Positions 17,410 through 26,250 of a stretch of 48,593 nucleotides of DNA are shown piece after piece. The position numbers were made by a program, and so were the translations under genes. Position 1 is the stretch's first letter, and each line of letters opens with the position of its first letter. A model generated the notes under the pieces. It saw nothing but the letters and a program-made list of their open reading frames with translations, searched no databases and was not told the origin of the DNA. Source of the DNA: Candidatus Acetothermia bacterium. GTDB lineage: Bacteria > Bipolaricaulota > Bipolaricaulia > UBA7950. The stretch is taken from assembly GCA_022684035.1 (NCBI GenBank), contig JAJHSB010000036.1, positions 1-48,593 on the forward strand, written 5' to 3'.

Positions 17410-18780
17410 TTAGGAGCCCGATAACTCCAGTAATTGCTTTTGTCTCTTCAATAGTGCTGGGATTCCACTCGCTTCGCGGGTGCCGACGATGATCTGCCAA
17501 TCCGGTAATTCTTCTTCCAACTCGCCTTTGATCTGCGCCACATAGCCGGGAATGATGAGGTTGCGGTGATTTATTTTATCCGCGATTCCTGAGCGCTTGA
17601 TATAGGATGCAATGGTATCAGCAGCAAACTTACCGGTTGACCAAGCCGCCAAAACGCAAAGTCCCTCTGTATTCTGAATGCATAGAAAAGACGGCACTTT
17701 GCTTGCCTCCATCTCTGAAGAGACAGCGAAATAAGTTAAGGCAAAGTTAGTAGTGAGAATAACCGGCGCGGCTGCATCCGGAGAGTTTATCTCATAAACT
17801 TTCTCCTCGACTGTCATCGGACGACGCGGATCAGTATAGATATTCATCCGTTCGACCAGCAGAGGGAAGAGCGAATGACGCTTGATATTACGTACGACGA
17901 TGATCCCGGCGTATTTAGCGATCAAGCTTGCGGCGAGCAAAACTTCTTCTTGTGCCTCTTTAGCAAGAAAACAGGGGAAAGTGATCGTGGGGAAGCCGAG
18001 TAGCCGAAAATCTTTTTTAAGTGCGGCTCGCCGGATGAGCGTTTGGTCACGTATCGCCTCAATGAGATTCTTTGAGCTCGGATCGAGCACTATTTGCTCA
18101 AACCCCGCAGACCGCAATTTCTCAACTAATGGCACAAGTTCTTCGATACCCTCTGCTTGCACGCCGATGGGTGTCGCTCTCTCGTTGAGTCCAGCGATCG
18201 CATCGTCAATATTGGCGGCTGTTATCGGGTAGAGAAGTGGCTTTCGGTCATTGCATATCTCCTGCGCTGCAAGTAGGTGATCGAATTGCTTCGCAATCAA
18301 GACGATTCCGGCTGTTGCTGCTTGGGAGAGCACTTTCTCGACCAGCGCGATAAATTTCGCTTTCTCTCCTGAAAGAGATTGAAGCGCTAGAAGCTCTGCT
18401 CGCAGTTCCATTCCCACGCGCTTGAATTGCAGTTCTTGGAGCTTATCTATCTTTGCGGTGATTTCTGCATCCGTCTCGGTGTCAGAGATGAGAAGGGCAA
18501 GGCCAGGAGGGTGAAAGAATGTCTTTTCATGCCTGAACATGACCTCTTCTTCACCGATATTTAGTGCCTGTTCTCCAGTACCGATCACAACCAATTTCAC
18601 CGGTGGCGTTAACAGATTCTCTATCTCTTCTCTCAAGCTTTGAGCGATGTACGGACAGGCATCGGGTTTTAACTTGCCTGTAGCCAGTTTCATCGCAAAC
18701 CCAAAGCAAGTCGGCAAGCCACATTCTTTACAGTTTGTGCCCGGCAGTCTCTTCTGAATATCAGTTCCCTTTATCGGCAT
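17410..18780 (-). CDS. acsC: Corrinoid iron-sulfur protein large subunit (AcsC/CdhE)
   Basis: Large (gamma) subunit of the corrinoid iron-sulfur protein, which carries the methyl group from methyl-tetrahydrofolate to the acetyl-CoA synthase. The N-terminal [4Fe-4S] domain is plain: Cys 17, 20, 25 and 42 in GTNCKECGLPTCFGFAMK and DACP. A TIM-barrel middle and the C-terminal cobamide-binding region follow; at 456 residues the length matches the family (about 445). Last gene of the operon, 104 bp after cdhC, with a repeat block between. Start ATG 18780 follows AAAGGAG. Its partner is AcsD encoded four genes upstream. Confidence 0.93.
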   Translation of the reverse strand: MPIKGTDIQKRLPGTNCKECGLPTCFGFAMKLATGKLKPDACPYIAQSLREEIENLLTPPVKLVVIGTGEQALNIGEEEVMFRHEKTFFHPPGLALLISDTETDAEITAKIDKLQELQFKRVGMELRAELLALQSLSGEKAKFIALVEKVLSQAATAGIVLIAKQFDHLLAAQEICNDRKPLLYPITAANIDDAIAGLNERATPIGVQAEGIEELVPLVEKLRSAGFEQIVLDPSSKNLIEAIRDQTLIRRAALKKDFRLLGFPTITFPCFLAKEAQEEVLLAASLIAKYAGIIVVRNIKRHSLFPLLVERMNIYTDPRRPMTVEEKVYEINSPDAAAPVILTTNFALTYFAVSSEMEASKVPSFLCIQNTEGLCVLAAWSTGKFAADTIASYIKRSGIADKINHRNLIIPGYVAQIKGELEEELPDWQIIVGTREASGIPALLKRQKQLLELSGS

Positions 18781-18798
18781 AACTCGCTCCTTTAATTA

Positions 18799-18881
18799 GC
18801 AAATAGTGAATAGCAAATAGTGTCTGGTGGCTGGTGACTGGAGGAAACGAGCCACGAGTCACGAACCACGAGCCACCAGTC
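18799..18881. repeat. Word-like repeat between cdhC and acsC
   Basis: AATAGTGAATAGCAAATAGTG followed by GGTGGCTGGTGACTGG and ACGAGCCACGAGTCACGAAC-type words. The same vocabulary recurs at 20120-20178 and 20748-20840 in the other spacers of this operon, on either strand. Confidence 0.75.
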
Positions 18882-18884
18882 TTT

Positions 18885-20096
18885 TTATGAAAACTCTCCC
18901 GCCATTACCGGGTGCTCAACGCGAGCAAGAAATTCGGCGAGTGCATCAACATCGTTAACATCTTCTTCCGTAGCTATCTTGTCAAATATCTCCGGAGGGA
19001 TGGAATCCTTCACTCTCTCTTTTACCTTTTTCGGCATCCATACTACCCGCCGCAAGCCGCCGTCTCCTTGCAGGAACTTGGGCGATCGTAGATACTCCAC
19101 TCCCATTCCGACATATCCTTCTACTTGCTTGCCGCCACTTAATTCGCCGGCCATTGTCGAGAAGGGAATACCGATGACAGACGCTCCCTCGAAATCTCTT
19201 GGCAAGATGCCGATCCCATCAACTTCAGGGATATAGAAAGCAATAGACTCAAAGCAGCCACAGGAAGTATGTGGATGATCAAAGAGACTGTGCAAACAAA
19301 AGGTATCGTTGGTCCCCATTGACCGCTCTGCTACCACTTCATTAACCCCGCTATAAACTATTTTTTCTGTATCCAGAAGTTCGCCTTTTTCTACTACGAA
19401 CTGTGGGCCATAAGGGTCGATCTTGGAAGCAGCCCGACCGTCAAACCAGCTTATCGCACCACAAAGCGATACACGTTCCGGTGTGACAATGCAGACATGG
19501 GTCGGAGCAAAACTCTGGCAGAGCGTGCAGCCGTAGAATTCATCGACCGCCTCCTCGGTCAGCCCTCTTACTCGCTCATCCCGCGCTTTGTAGACATCTA
19601 ACGCAGAAGGCAAGAAATTTTCCACTTTTTGCGCGTCGGTGATAAATGTGACCGCTACTCTTTCGATGATCGGCAACTCGGATGTATAAAGGTATATAAG
19701 TACCTTTCCTATCTCATCTAACGAGGTGAGCCCTTGCTTGACCGCGTCTTTGCTTATTCTTAGCCAGATATCGTTCCGTTGTGCCATATGCACAAATCCC
19801 TCGATATAGTTGCAGTACTGGTGGATTCGTCGCTCAAAGACCGGTTCCATATCTGGATCCAACTCGGTTCCAGCTACTTCGACAATGAGTCCCAGAGGAT
19901 AGCTGCCCCCCTCTGCCAGATCTTTGATATCAGGTCCGATAATTTCAATCTTGCCATGCTCGACTTCATCCATTTTCTTAATCGTTGCCAATTCGGCTTT
20001 TGCTTTTACCTTTGGCCCACCGAATTCAATAAAAAGATCATCCTTTCGGATTCGCTCTCCTTCAAATTGTGGCCCTATTGCGATCTTAAATTCCAT
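18885..20096 (-). CDS. cdhC: Acetyl-CoA synthase, short archaeal-type beta subunit (CdhC)
   Basis: Catalytic acetyl-CoA synthase: joins a methyl group, CO and CoA at the Ni-Fe A-cluster. All cluster ligands are visible: Cys 190, 193, 202 and 212 spaced C-x2-C-x8-C-x9-C (YGCTLCQSFAPTHVC, then SLCG), and the CGC pair at 279-281 (HTSCGCFES). At 403 residues it lacks the large N-terminal CODH-binding domain of bacterial AcsB (about 730 residues), so it has the archaeal CdhC build. Consistent with that, the neighbouring genes code for archaeal-type CdhA and CdhB. Start ATG 20096 follows GGGAGG. The separate N-terminal domain is not encoded elsewhere in the window. Confidence 0.93.
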   Translation of the reverse strand: MEFKIAIGPQFEGERIRKDDLFIEFGGPKVKAKAELATIKKMDEVEHGKIEIIGPDIKDLAEGGSYPLGLIVEVAGTELDPDMEPVFERRIHQYCNYIEGFVHMAQRNDIWLRISKDAVKQGLTSLDEIGKVLIYLYTSELPIIERVAVTFITDAQKVENFLPSALDVYKARDERVRGLTEEAVDEFYGCTLCQSFAPTHVCIVTPERVSLCGAISWFDGRAASKIDPYGPQFVVEKGELLDTEKIVYSGVNEVVAERSMGTNDTFCLHSLFDHPHTSCGCFESIAFYIPEVDGIGILPRDFEGASVIGIPFSTMAGELSGGKQVEGYVGMGVEYLRSPKFLQGDGGLRRVVWMPKKVKERVKDSIPPEIFDKIATEEDVNDVDALAEFLARVEHPVMAGEFS

Positions 20097-20119
20097 TGTG
20101 CTTCCTCCCTATATTAAAG

Positions 20120-20178
20120 TTGCTCGTTGCTCGTGGCTCATTTTCACCAGCCACGCGTCACGAGCCACCAGCCACGAA
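20120..20178. repeat. Word-like repeat between cdhB and cdhC
   Basis: TGCTCGTTGCTCGTGGCTC and CACGAGCCACCAGCCACGAA; same word family as 18799-18881 and 20748-20840. It sits exactly in the 82-bp spacer. Confidence 0.75.
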
Positions 20179-20721
20179 CTACCTATCCCCTATTAGATTA
20201 GCAATTAAGCTAGCAAAATATTCCTGCCATTTCTCATCTTTACGGATGACCGGAAGAGCAAAATCAGCATTGGGATGGCTGAAACGGCAAAGAGCCATGG
20301 TCTTAAGATGAGGAGCAAAATGTTTAAGCGTGGCAAGTCCCCGCTCCGCAAGGTCGCAGCGTACTCCTGAGAAGACGATCAAGTCATGGTTTCCCTCTTT
20401 GTTTACTCCCTGCCACTCTGGATCTTTCAAGTGATTGACGATCTCAATGATATCATATGAGCTGTTAGGTTGGACTCCAAACTCTTCCATCTTTTTTTGC
20501 ACATGAGCGGTAGCGCAAATGGGCAGATTTCCTGCTTTAGCCAGGTCCAAGCAGTATTTCAGAAACAATTTATCACCAATCTTACGATCAACTGTATCCG
20601 GCCCCAAAATATAGAGCGGTCGAGTAGCTTTTTTGATCAAGCCGGCAAACTGTACCGGATCTTCTATAATCCGTGCTGTCTTTGTGCCGGTCAAAATATT
20701 TACATCCCAATACGGTTTCAT
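20179..20721 (-). CDS. cdhB: CODH/ACS epsilon subunit (CdhB)
   Basis: Small subunit that accompanies CdhA in archaeal acetyl-CoA decarbonylase/synthase complexes; thought to have a role in structure or electron transfer. The 180-residue protein begins MKPYWDVNILTGTKTARIIE and has the nucleotide-fold-like stretch RPLYILGPDTVDRKIGD near residue 36, which I recognise as the CdhB family. It lies between cdhA and cdhC, the archaeal order cdhA-cdhB-cdhC. Start ATG 20721 follows GGAGGAG. Classical bacterial acs clusters do not have this subunit, so its presence supports the archaeal-type assignment of the whole core. Confidence 0.88.
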   Translation of the reverse strand: MKPYWDVNILTGTKTARIIEDPVQFAGLIKKATRPLYILGPDTVDRKIGDKLFLKYCLDLAKAGNLPICATAHVQKKMEEFGVQPNSSYDIIEIVNHLKDPEWQGVNKEGNHDLIVFSGVRCDLAERGLATLKHFAPHLKTMALCRFSHPNADFALPVIRKDEKWQEYFASLIANLIGDR

Positions 20722-20747
20722 TTCACTCCTCCAGTTACCTGGTTACA

Positions 20748-20840
20748 ATTCGTGTCTCGTGACTCGTGTCTCGTGACTCGTGTCTCGTTTTCCTCCAGTC
20801 ACCAGCCACGAGCCACTAGTAACGAGCCACCAGTCACCAA
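20748..20840. repeat. Word-like repeat between cdhA and cdhB
   Basis: Three tandem copies of about GTGTCTCGTGACTC followed by CACCAGCCACGAGCCACTAG and related words. Third member of the operon-spacer family. Confidence 0.8.
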
Positions 20841-20843
20841 ATA

Positions 20844-20860
20844 GCACCGCAAGGCGGTGC
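20844..20860 (-). other. Hairpin directly after cdhA
   Basis: GCACCGC-AAG-GCGGTGC, a perfect 7-bp stem with a 3-base loop, begins 2 bp after the cdhA stop codon. No strong T tract follows (minus strand TATTTGG), so it may set mRNA stability or partial termination and thereby subunit ratios. Confidence 0.5.
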
Positions 20861-20862
20861 GG

Positions 20863-23187
20863 CTACTTAATATCAGCAATATTCGCCTTAGTTGGGTAGG
20901 TATTGATCAGCGTTGGCAGTCCTACTTGCTGGCGCGGCTTCCAATCGATCTCTTTAAGATATTCCATTACTTCGCGTTTAAAGAACATCGGCACATCAGT
21001 AGGTTTTCTGATAAATAGATGGAGGTCATCCGGGAGTCCCTCACCGATATATTTCTTGTGCAAAGCGATGTAATGATTCAATTTTATCTGGCGACCTACC
21101 GGGGTATCATTCCGTCTGATACAGTACTTGGCAATAGAGACCATGGCGCGCTCCTTGGATTCAATTACAATTGCCAGATGCTCTGGTGCCGGTTCAACAT
21201 ATTCCTCCGTCATCTTCTCAGTCCGACCATCCATTATATTCCAATCGTCTTCTTCCTTTCTGCTCAAATATAGCCTCCTATATTTCGCCGAATGTGGACC
21301 GAGCACGACTGGAATGCCCCAGCGATTACACCCGGTGCCAATTGCCAGCGCTTTCTGTGAATAGGCTCCCCAAGCCACTCCACAGGCGCCGACCCGGTTT
21401 ATAATATAGTCAGCTATACATTCATAATTGGCTCTGCCCGGCAGTTTGGCAAAGATATTGGCAACTTTTATCGCAGCGCCAACGATGTGGGAGTTGGCAA
21501 CACATGAGCCGACATTCAATACCCCGCCGGCTTCAAACCCAGGGGGAAACTTTTCCCAGATCGTCTTACCTTCCTTGTCTTTGACCATGCCGGCAGCCAT
21601 AGCTGCACATCCAGAGGCACATACAATATACTTTCTCCTGGCAAACTCATCCATCATATCGGCGACTTCTTCGTCACCTTTGGGGTAATTAGAACAGCCG
21701 ACAAACGCGACTATCCCAGGAATAGTTCCTAAAACGATCGGTGAGCCGACTTGCCGGATCTCTACATCATGAATCGGTCCGCGACCACTACGAACATTAT
21801 ATCTCTCTTTCGTTGCTACTGCCTGCATAATCTTGACGATGGGAATACTTTGAGGACATTTTTGTTCGCATTTACCGCAGGTGAAACACCGCTTGAATGT
21901 TTCGCTCAACATCGCGATGTCGTTGGCAGCGAATTGCTTAATCGCTTTACCGATCGACAGCATATTAGGACAGGCTTGGCTGCACAAGTCACAGGCGATA
22001 CAGTCCTTTGCCAATTCAATCGCCGCTTCTGTATCGATAAATCCCTTCTTGCGGTTAGGAGCAAGAACTACAGCTACTTTCGCTGCTACTGCCCCGGCTT
22101 TCTCCGGGTTGAGTATCAAAACTTGTCGCTTTTCTTCCGACACCAATCTGACTATCTCATCTATTTCTTTCTCGGTGACATCTTCCAGGCCGTAGCTTAT
22201 CTTATCAGAGGTGGCGATCAATGCGGCTCCGGCTTTACGCGCCTCTTCCGGCACGTCTGGTCGGACGCATTGTTCATCGGTCATCACAACATCAGCGATG
22301 CCGCACCGAATAAAGAAGAGTTGTTTACCGAGATGTCCGACTATCTTCGCCTTATCAGAGTACCTAGCTACGTCATGAGCAGTACAACATATACCGCAGA
22401 CTTCAACTTTATCCTCCAGGTCATTATCGCGTAAATAATCGATCATTGAGTTGACCGAGGCAGCATTATGACCGATGGCTAAAACTACTGGCTTAGTTTT
22501 ATCAATTGCACCCCAACCCAGCTCCACCAGTGGTGTATCGGCAATAGATGTTGGATACCCATAGCCGACGATCTGAGCGATATCGGTTAATTCCAGTGCT
22601 ACATGGTCAAGCATTCCAGCATGGAGAGCCTTATTCTCAAAATCAAGATTATTTCCTTCCTGGCCGGTGTGGGTTGAGGAGACAAGATGAATAAGTCCCC
22701 GCTCTACATATTCAACCGCTGTTCTCAAGTCGCCTAAGGTTTCAGGCTTTAGCCCCATAACGGTCCTGATTATCGGTGCTTCTACATCTACTTGCATGCC
22801 TAAATCTATCTTATAGTCTTCGCCATATTTCTCAATCAAATGATCGATTAAGTGGCGTCCGTGTGCGCCATGACAAGCAAGTCCCATACAGCACTGCATA
22901 AGGACCCATCTTGCCTGGTGTGTAGCAATGTCAATTCCACAGGCGCCTTTTTTCCCGGAAGTCAAATCGCATTTACCATAGGTACAATTACAGCACAGGT
23001 CACAAAAAGGAGCATAAAATGGCTTGTAGGTTTTAAGGAGACGCATGCTCCAATTGCGCAAATCAGGGAGCTGGGGCAAGGGTGTTGGACCGACAGGTTC
23101 CCATGTATCCTCTCCTTTTATGATATTTAATGTATCTACTTGATTTGTTATGATATTTAATGTCTCTGCCTTATTCTTCTTTGACAT
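20863..23187 (-). CDS. cdhA: Carbon monoxide dehydrogenase alpha subunit, archaeal type (CdhA)
   Basis: Reversible CO/CO2 oxidoreductase that supplies CO to the acetyl-CoA synthase. The 774-residue chain has the N-terminal Cys cluster (Cys 62, 65, 66, 68, 73, 83) for the B/D-type [4Fe-4S] centres, the C-cluster region with GHNAAS (His 240), CGICC near 264-268, FIRCG (Cys 295) and DEQC (Cys 307), and two ferredoxin motifs CIACDLCSQACP (396-406) and CFTCGKCEQKCP (434-444) inserted in the middle. That insert and the length are the hallmarks of archaeal CdhA; bacterial AcsA/CooS is about 640-680 residues and lacks it. The gene starts 1 bp after the acsD stop, so translation is coupled. Partner genes cdhB and cdhC follow. 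Confidence 0.95.
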   Translation of the reverse strand: MSKKNKAETLNIITNQVDTLNIIKGEDTWEPVGPTPLPQLPDLRNWSMRLLKTYKPFYAPFCDLCCNCTYGKCDLTSGKKGACGIDIATHQARWVLMQCCMGLACHGAHGRHLIDHLIEKYGEDYKIDLGMQVDVEAPIIRTVMGLKPETLGDLRTAVEYVERGLIHLVSSTHTGQEGNNLDFENKALHAGMLDHVALELTDIAQIVGYGYPTSIADTPLVELGWGAIDKTKPVVLAIGHNAASVNSMIDYLRDNDLEDKVEVCGICCTAHDVARYSDKAKIVGHLGKQLFFIRCGIADVVMTDEQCVRPDVPEEARKAGAALIATSDKISYGLEDVTEKEIDEIVRLVSEEKRQVLILNPEKAGAVAAKVAVVLAPNRKKGFIDTEAAIELAKDCIACDLCSQACPNMLSIGKAIKQFAANDIAMLSETFKRCFTCGKCEQKCPQSIPIVKIMQAVATKERYNVRSGRGPIHDVEIRQVGSPIVLGTIPGIVAFVGCSNYPKGDEEVADMMDEFARRKYIVCASGCAAMAAGMVKDKEGKTIWEKFPPGFEAGGVLNVGSCVANSHIVGAAIKVANIFAKLPGRANYECIADYIINRVGACGVAWGAYSQKALAIGTGCNRWGIPVVLGPHSAKYRRLYLSRKEEDDWNIMDGRTEKMTEEYVEPAPEHLAIVIESKERAMVSIAKYCIRRNDTPVGRQIKLNHYIALHKKYIGEGLPDDLHLFIRKPTDVPMFFKREVMEYLKEIDWKPRQQVGLPTLINTYPTKANIADIK

Positions 23188-23188
23188 A

Positions 23189-24103
23189 TTAGTTGGCCTC
23201 CACGTCTGTTAGATGCTTACTTAGTATCTGTTGTGTTAGTTTGTAAGTATGCGGACTCTTAAGAAGGACGATATTCGCCCCGGCCAGGATAAAGCAAAGT
23301 GCTGTTATCCCTTCCCAGAGAACGCCTTGAGTAATATCTTCTTTCGCCTCTTTTGTCTTCCAGCACTCTGCTCCGATATTGGCGATGATCGGCATCTGCA
23401 TCATCTTGTCATTATGAACAAGAGCAGCCAGCTTAATCCGCTCCATCACCGAGTAAGTATATTCCATCCCGTATCCCAATGCAGAGCTCAAGGGGTCAAT
23501 TACGATCTGATCCGCAGCAAGTCCTTCTTTTATCAGCATGATATTCAGCTGTTTTGCCGCATTGACATCGAGGGGTGTTTGGGCAATGACCCGCTGATCA
23601 TATGCCACGCAGGCAGCAGCGATCTCGCGGTAGTTCTCTTTTTTTGCCGGTCCGAGCAGCAAGCCTTTGCCGGCGCAAGTCGCGGCTATCTGAGGCAGTA
23701 GTATCTGGTCTTGCTCTGAGACGCCTGTCCCATAGATAATGATCGGTATGTCGACAGCTTTGATAACTTTGATCGCTCTTTTTGCCATCTCATCTATCGA
23801 GATGGCTGCTCCAGCAAATTGCAGTGCAATGATCTCTATTCCAAGTTCTTCGATATACTTTTTTGCCAAGTCGGCCGGCTCGCTCGGTAGATTGCTGAAG
23901 TCTCCCGCCTTCTCTTCTGTCCAGTCCGCTTGCTTTGTGATGCAGATCTCAAGCGCCAGTTTAGGAGGATTAGGAAGCACTCCTTCAAATGAATGGAAGG
24001 GGAGTGTATCTTCGCCGCCAATCCGTACAGAATTACCACCTGGTCCGAGAATTACTTCCTCTATCTTGCCGGAATAGATGTCAATCGCCGGTTGATATAC
24101 CAT
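23189..24103 (-). CDS. acsD: Corrinoid iron-sulfur protein small subunit (AcsD/CdhD)
   Basis: Small (delta) subunit of the corrinoid iron-sulfur protein, a TIM-barrel protein that pairs with AcsC and presents the cobamide. 304 residues, close to the bacterial length (about 310-325). Family stretches include MVYQPAIDIYSGKIEEVILG at the N terminus, IDPLSSALGYGMEYTYSVME near residue 203, and PIIANIGAECWKTKEA. The stop is 1 bp before the cdhA start with GGAGG inside the acsD end. Start ATG 24103 follows AAAGGAG. Acts in the cytoplasm with AcsE, AcsC and CdhC. Confidence 0.93.
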   Translation of the reverse strand: MVYQPAIDIYSGKIEEVILGPGGNSVRIGGEDTLPFHSFEGVLPNPPKLALEICITKQADWTEEKAGDFSNLPSEPADLAKKYIEELGIEIIALQFAGAAISIDEMAKRAIKVIKAVDIPIIIYGTGVSEQDQILLPQIAATCAGKGLLLGPAKKENYREIAAACVAYDQRVIAQTPLDVNAAKQLNIMLIKEGLAADQIVIDPLSSALGYGMEYTYSVMERIKLAALVHNDKMMQMPIIANIGAECWKTKEAKEDITQGVLWEGITALCFILAGANIVLLKSPHTYKLTQQILSKHLTDVEAN

Positions 24104-24143
24104 TCCTTTTCTCCTTTCTCTTCCGTAAGTAATCGGAAAGACT

Positions 24144-24310
24144 GACCACAGAGAGCCCAGAGAATGAGTTGATGTTCACAGTACAGAAAGGATTCGTAGT
24201 TCGTGGTTCGTAGTTCAGATTCAGAGTCCTGCCTCTTTCTTGACTTCTTTCTGGAACCCAATACCCAACACTCAAAACTTTCCGTTCCTCCTCTCCGCAC
24301 AGTGACCGCT
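24144..24310. repeat. Direct repeat copy 1 (spacer DUF166-acsD)
   Basis: About 165 bp from GACCACAGAGAGCCC to CAGTGACCGCT, strongly similar and in the same direction to 26085-26242. Shared words include GAGAATGAGTTGA, TTCGTAGTTCGT, CTTTCTGGA and ACTCAAAACTTTCCGT. It fills the 264-bp spacer between two operon genes. Confidence 0.8.
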
Positions 24311-24367
24311 GTGGTTGTCGTTTCATTTTGATATTTGATATTTGATATTTCATTGCCTGTCTTCTCT

Positions 24368-25066
24368 TCATCGATTGTTGATTGCTTTTATCGCTTCTGC
24401 CACTGCCTGTTTAATTGCTAATCCGGAGCGGTGCATCAGCGTATCGTTAAACTGGCGATCCATCACCATCGTTGCGTAACAGACATGCGCATGGTGGAGT
24501 AATCCTGCTTGAAAGTATGCATCCTTAACGGCGGTTCCAACCAGCTTTTCCGCGACAAACCGTGTGTTTCCGCACGGAGCGTCAGTCAAGACCGTTACCT
24601 GTTTTATTCTTTGCTGCTCTTGCTTCAGTTTCACGCGGGGCCTGCCGAATAGCTGCGCAAACTCTCTGATCAGCTCATTATCGCTATCCGTCTCAGTGAG
24701 AAGACAAAATGGGATAGGCATTACCATAGTCACATTCTTCTGCTCCAGTTTTCGCTTGATTTGGTTTGCCAGTCCAGGCGGCAGCCAACTACGGTTGGCC
24801 ACCGGAGCAAGGACTGCCGTGGCACCACTTAAGTCTACCATATCTGGAAGCAGTTCGGCAACACGCGAATCTTCAGCCAGTGATAATAATAAATCTGCTG
24901 TCGGCAACTGCTTTGGCAGCAGATTATTCAACGAATCCTCATTGATAACCGGCAAGGGATCAGGAAAGGAGTGGATCTTCAGTTTCCATTGCGGTGGCAT
25001 ATATGCTGTAATCGTCTTTACGATTCGGTTACCATATTTGCCCTGCAATATCATCAGTATTCGCAT
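24368..25066 (-). CDS. DUF166 family protein in Wood-Ljungdahl operon
   Basis: 232-residue protein of the DUF166 group, often labelled a thymidylate-synthase-like or Fe-S protein without good support. Visible features: MILQGKYGNRIVKTITAYMP at the N terminus, a middle region ATAVLAPVANRSWLPPGL, and a C-terminal block VLTDAPCGNTRFVAEKLVG with a conserved-looking Cys (about residue 166) and HHAHVCYATM with another. Two or more Cys with His could bind metal, but no ferredoxin pattern exists. It lies between acsE and acsD. DUF166 genes are known to me near CODH/ACS genes in several anaerobes, so a maturation or accessory role is likely but unproven. Confidence 0.65.
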   Translation of the reverse strand: MRILMILQGKYGNRIVKTITAYMPPQWKLKIHSFPDPLPVINEDSLNNLLPKQLPTADLLLSLAEDSRVAELLPDMVDLSGATAVLAPVANRSWLPPGLANQIKRKLEQKNVTMVMPIPFCLLTETDSDNELIREFAQLFGRPRVKLKQEQQRIKQVTVLTDAPCGNTRFVAEKLVGTAVKDAYFQAGLLHHAHVCYATMVMDRQFNDTLMHRSGLAIKQAVAEAIKAINNR

Positions 25067-25163
25067 ATATTCCCTTTGCCGGCCACCAGCCTGCCTGTCA
25101 TTGCGATCATGAGTAAAACGTGGCGGTCTGCTTTGTAATGACTCCTTGCATCTTGCTTGTTTC

Positions 25164-26045
25164 CTAATCTAATTCCAACCAGGCATGGGAATAGAGTACC
25201 TTTCCAGTCAAAACGCGAGCTGTCTTGGCATAGTCACGCTCTCGTGCAGAGAAACGCGCAAGATCGATATCTTCTTCGGCTATTACTTTACGAACCACTT
25301 CAGTAATCTTCGGTAGTTCGCCCCGATTAAGTCTGATAAGTTCGTTGTTAAAAGAATCAACGATCGCTGAGTATTGACTGAAATGCTCAAGTATTATCAT
25401 ATAAGTGCAGGTGAGAATACTTTTAAGATGTGCCGGTGCTCCACTCACCAAATTTGATAATCCTACTGTTGATTTAACCCCAGGCGCCATATCAGAGAGC
25501 ATCACGATAAATTCGACATAATCAACTACTGCTTGCTGATTAACACCGACAGGTAACAGGATCGGATCGACCCAGATATTTTCATTGGGAATGCCCAGTT
25601 CATTAGCAATTTCAATCGTTTCCATGATGGACTCAGCTCGACCGGCAGCATCGGACGGAATCCCCTCATCATTGAGCACAGAGATGATCACCTCGGCAGA
25701 GTACTTGACTGCCAACGGCAGCATCTTCTCTATACTCTCTTGCTTGCCGGAAGCGGAGTTTATTAATACTTTGTTTCGGCAGACGGCCAAACCGGCTTCC
25801 ATTGCTATGGGATTGGTAGTATCGAGCGATAACGGTAGTTTTGTTACTGCCTGAATTATCTTTACCAGCCACTCCATCTGCTCATCGCCGTTCTTTCGTG
25901 CCGGGCCAAGGTTTAAATCAAGGTAATCGACCCCTGCTTTAGTCTGCGCAATGGCTAAATTCTGAATGGGCTGAGGATCTTTATCTTTCAACGCTTGCGC
26001 AGTTATCTTTGACATGATATTTATATTTTCACCGATGAGAATCAT
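25164..26045 (-). CDS. acsE: Methyltetrahydrofolate:corrinoid iron-sulfur protein methyltransferase
   Basis: Transfers the methyl group from methyl-tetrahydrofolate to the cob(I)amide of AcsC/AcsD. 293-residue pterin-binding TIM barrel: GENINIM near the N terminus, VDYLDLNLGP (residues about 39-48), LSLDTTNP with the pterin-binding Asp, VDPILLPVG, and TVGLSNLVSGAP near residue 195, all AcsE-type motifs. It is about 30 residues longer than the Moorella enzyme, through a C-terminal tail. Its presence shows a folate rather than methanopterin methyl carrier is likely, in contrast with the archaeal-type CODH/ACS downstream. Start ATG 26045 follows AAAAGGAG. Confidence 0.92.
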   Translation of the reverse strand: MILIGENINIMSKITAQALKDKDPQPIQNLAIAQTKAGVDYLDLNLGPARKNGDEQMEWLVKIIQAVTKLPLSLDTTNPIAMEAGLAVCRNKVLINSASGKQESIEKMLPLAVKYSAEVIISVLNDEGIPSDAAGRAESIMETIEIANELGIPNENIWVDPILLPVGVNQQAVVDYVEFIVMLSDMAPGVKSTVGLSNLVSGAPAHLKSILTCTYMIILEHFSQYSAIVDSFNNELIRLNRGELPKITEVVRKVIAEEDIDLARFSARERDYAKTARVLTGKVLYSHAWLELD

Positions 26046-26084
26046 CTTTTCTCCTTTTCACATTTTAAGTATTGTGAAAAATTA

Positions 26085-26242
26085 AACCACAGAAATTAAA
26101 TCACAGAGAATGAGTTGAGGTTCACGGTTCAGAAAGGGTTCGTAGTTCGTAGTTTAGATCCAGCGTTCTGTCTCCCTCTTGACCTCTTTCTGGAGCCCAA
26201 AACTCAAAACTTTCCGTCCCTCCTCTCACCTCAGTGACCGCT
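26085..26242. repeat. Direct repeat copy 2 (spacer cooC-acsE)
   Basis: Partner of 24144-24310, about 80 percent alike by eye and in the same orientation. It occupies nearly the whole spacer between cooC and acsE. Confidence 0.8.
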
Positions 26243-26250
26243 ATGATTTT

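Noticed and set aside
18799-20840. CRISPR array in the repeated spacers
   Set aside because: Repeats are irregular in length, order and strand, with no unique spacers of fixed size and no cas genes.
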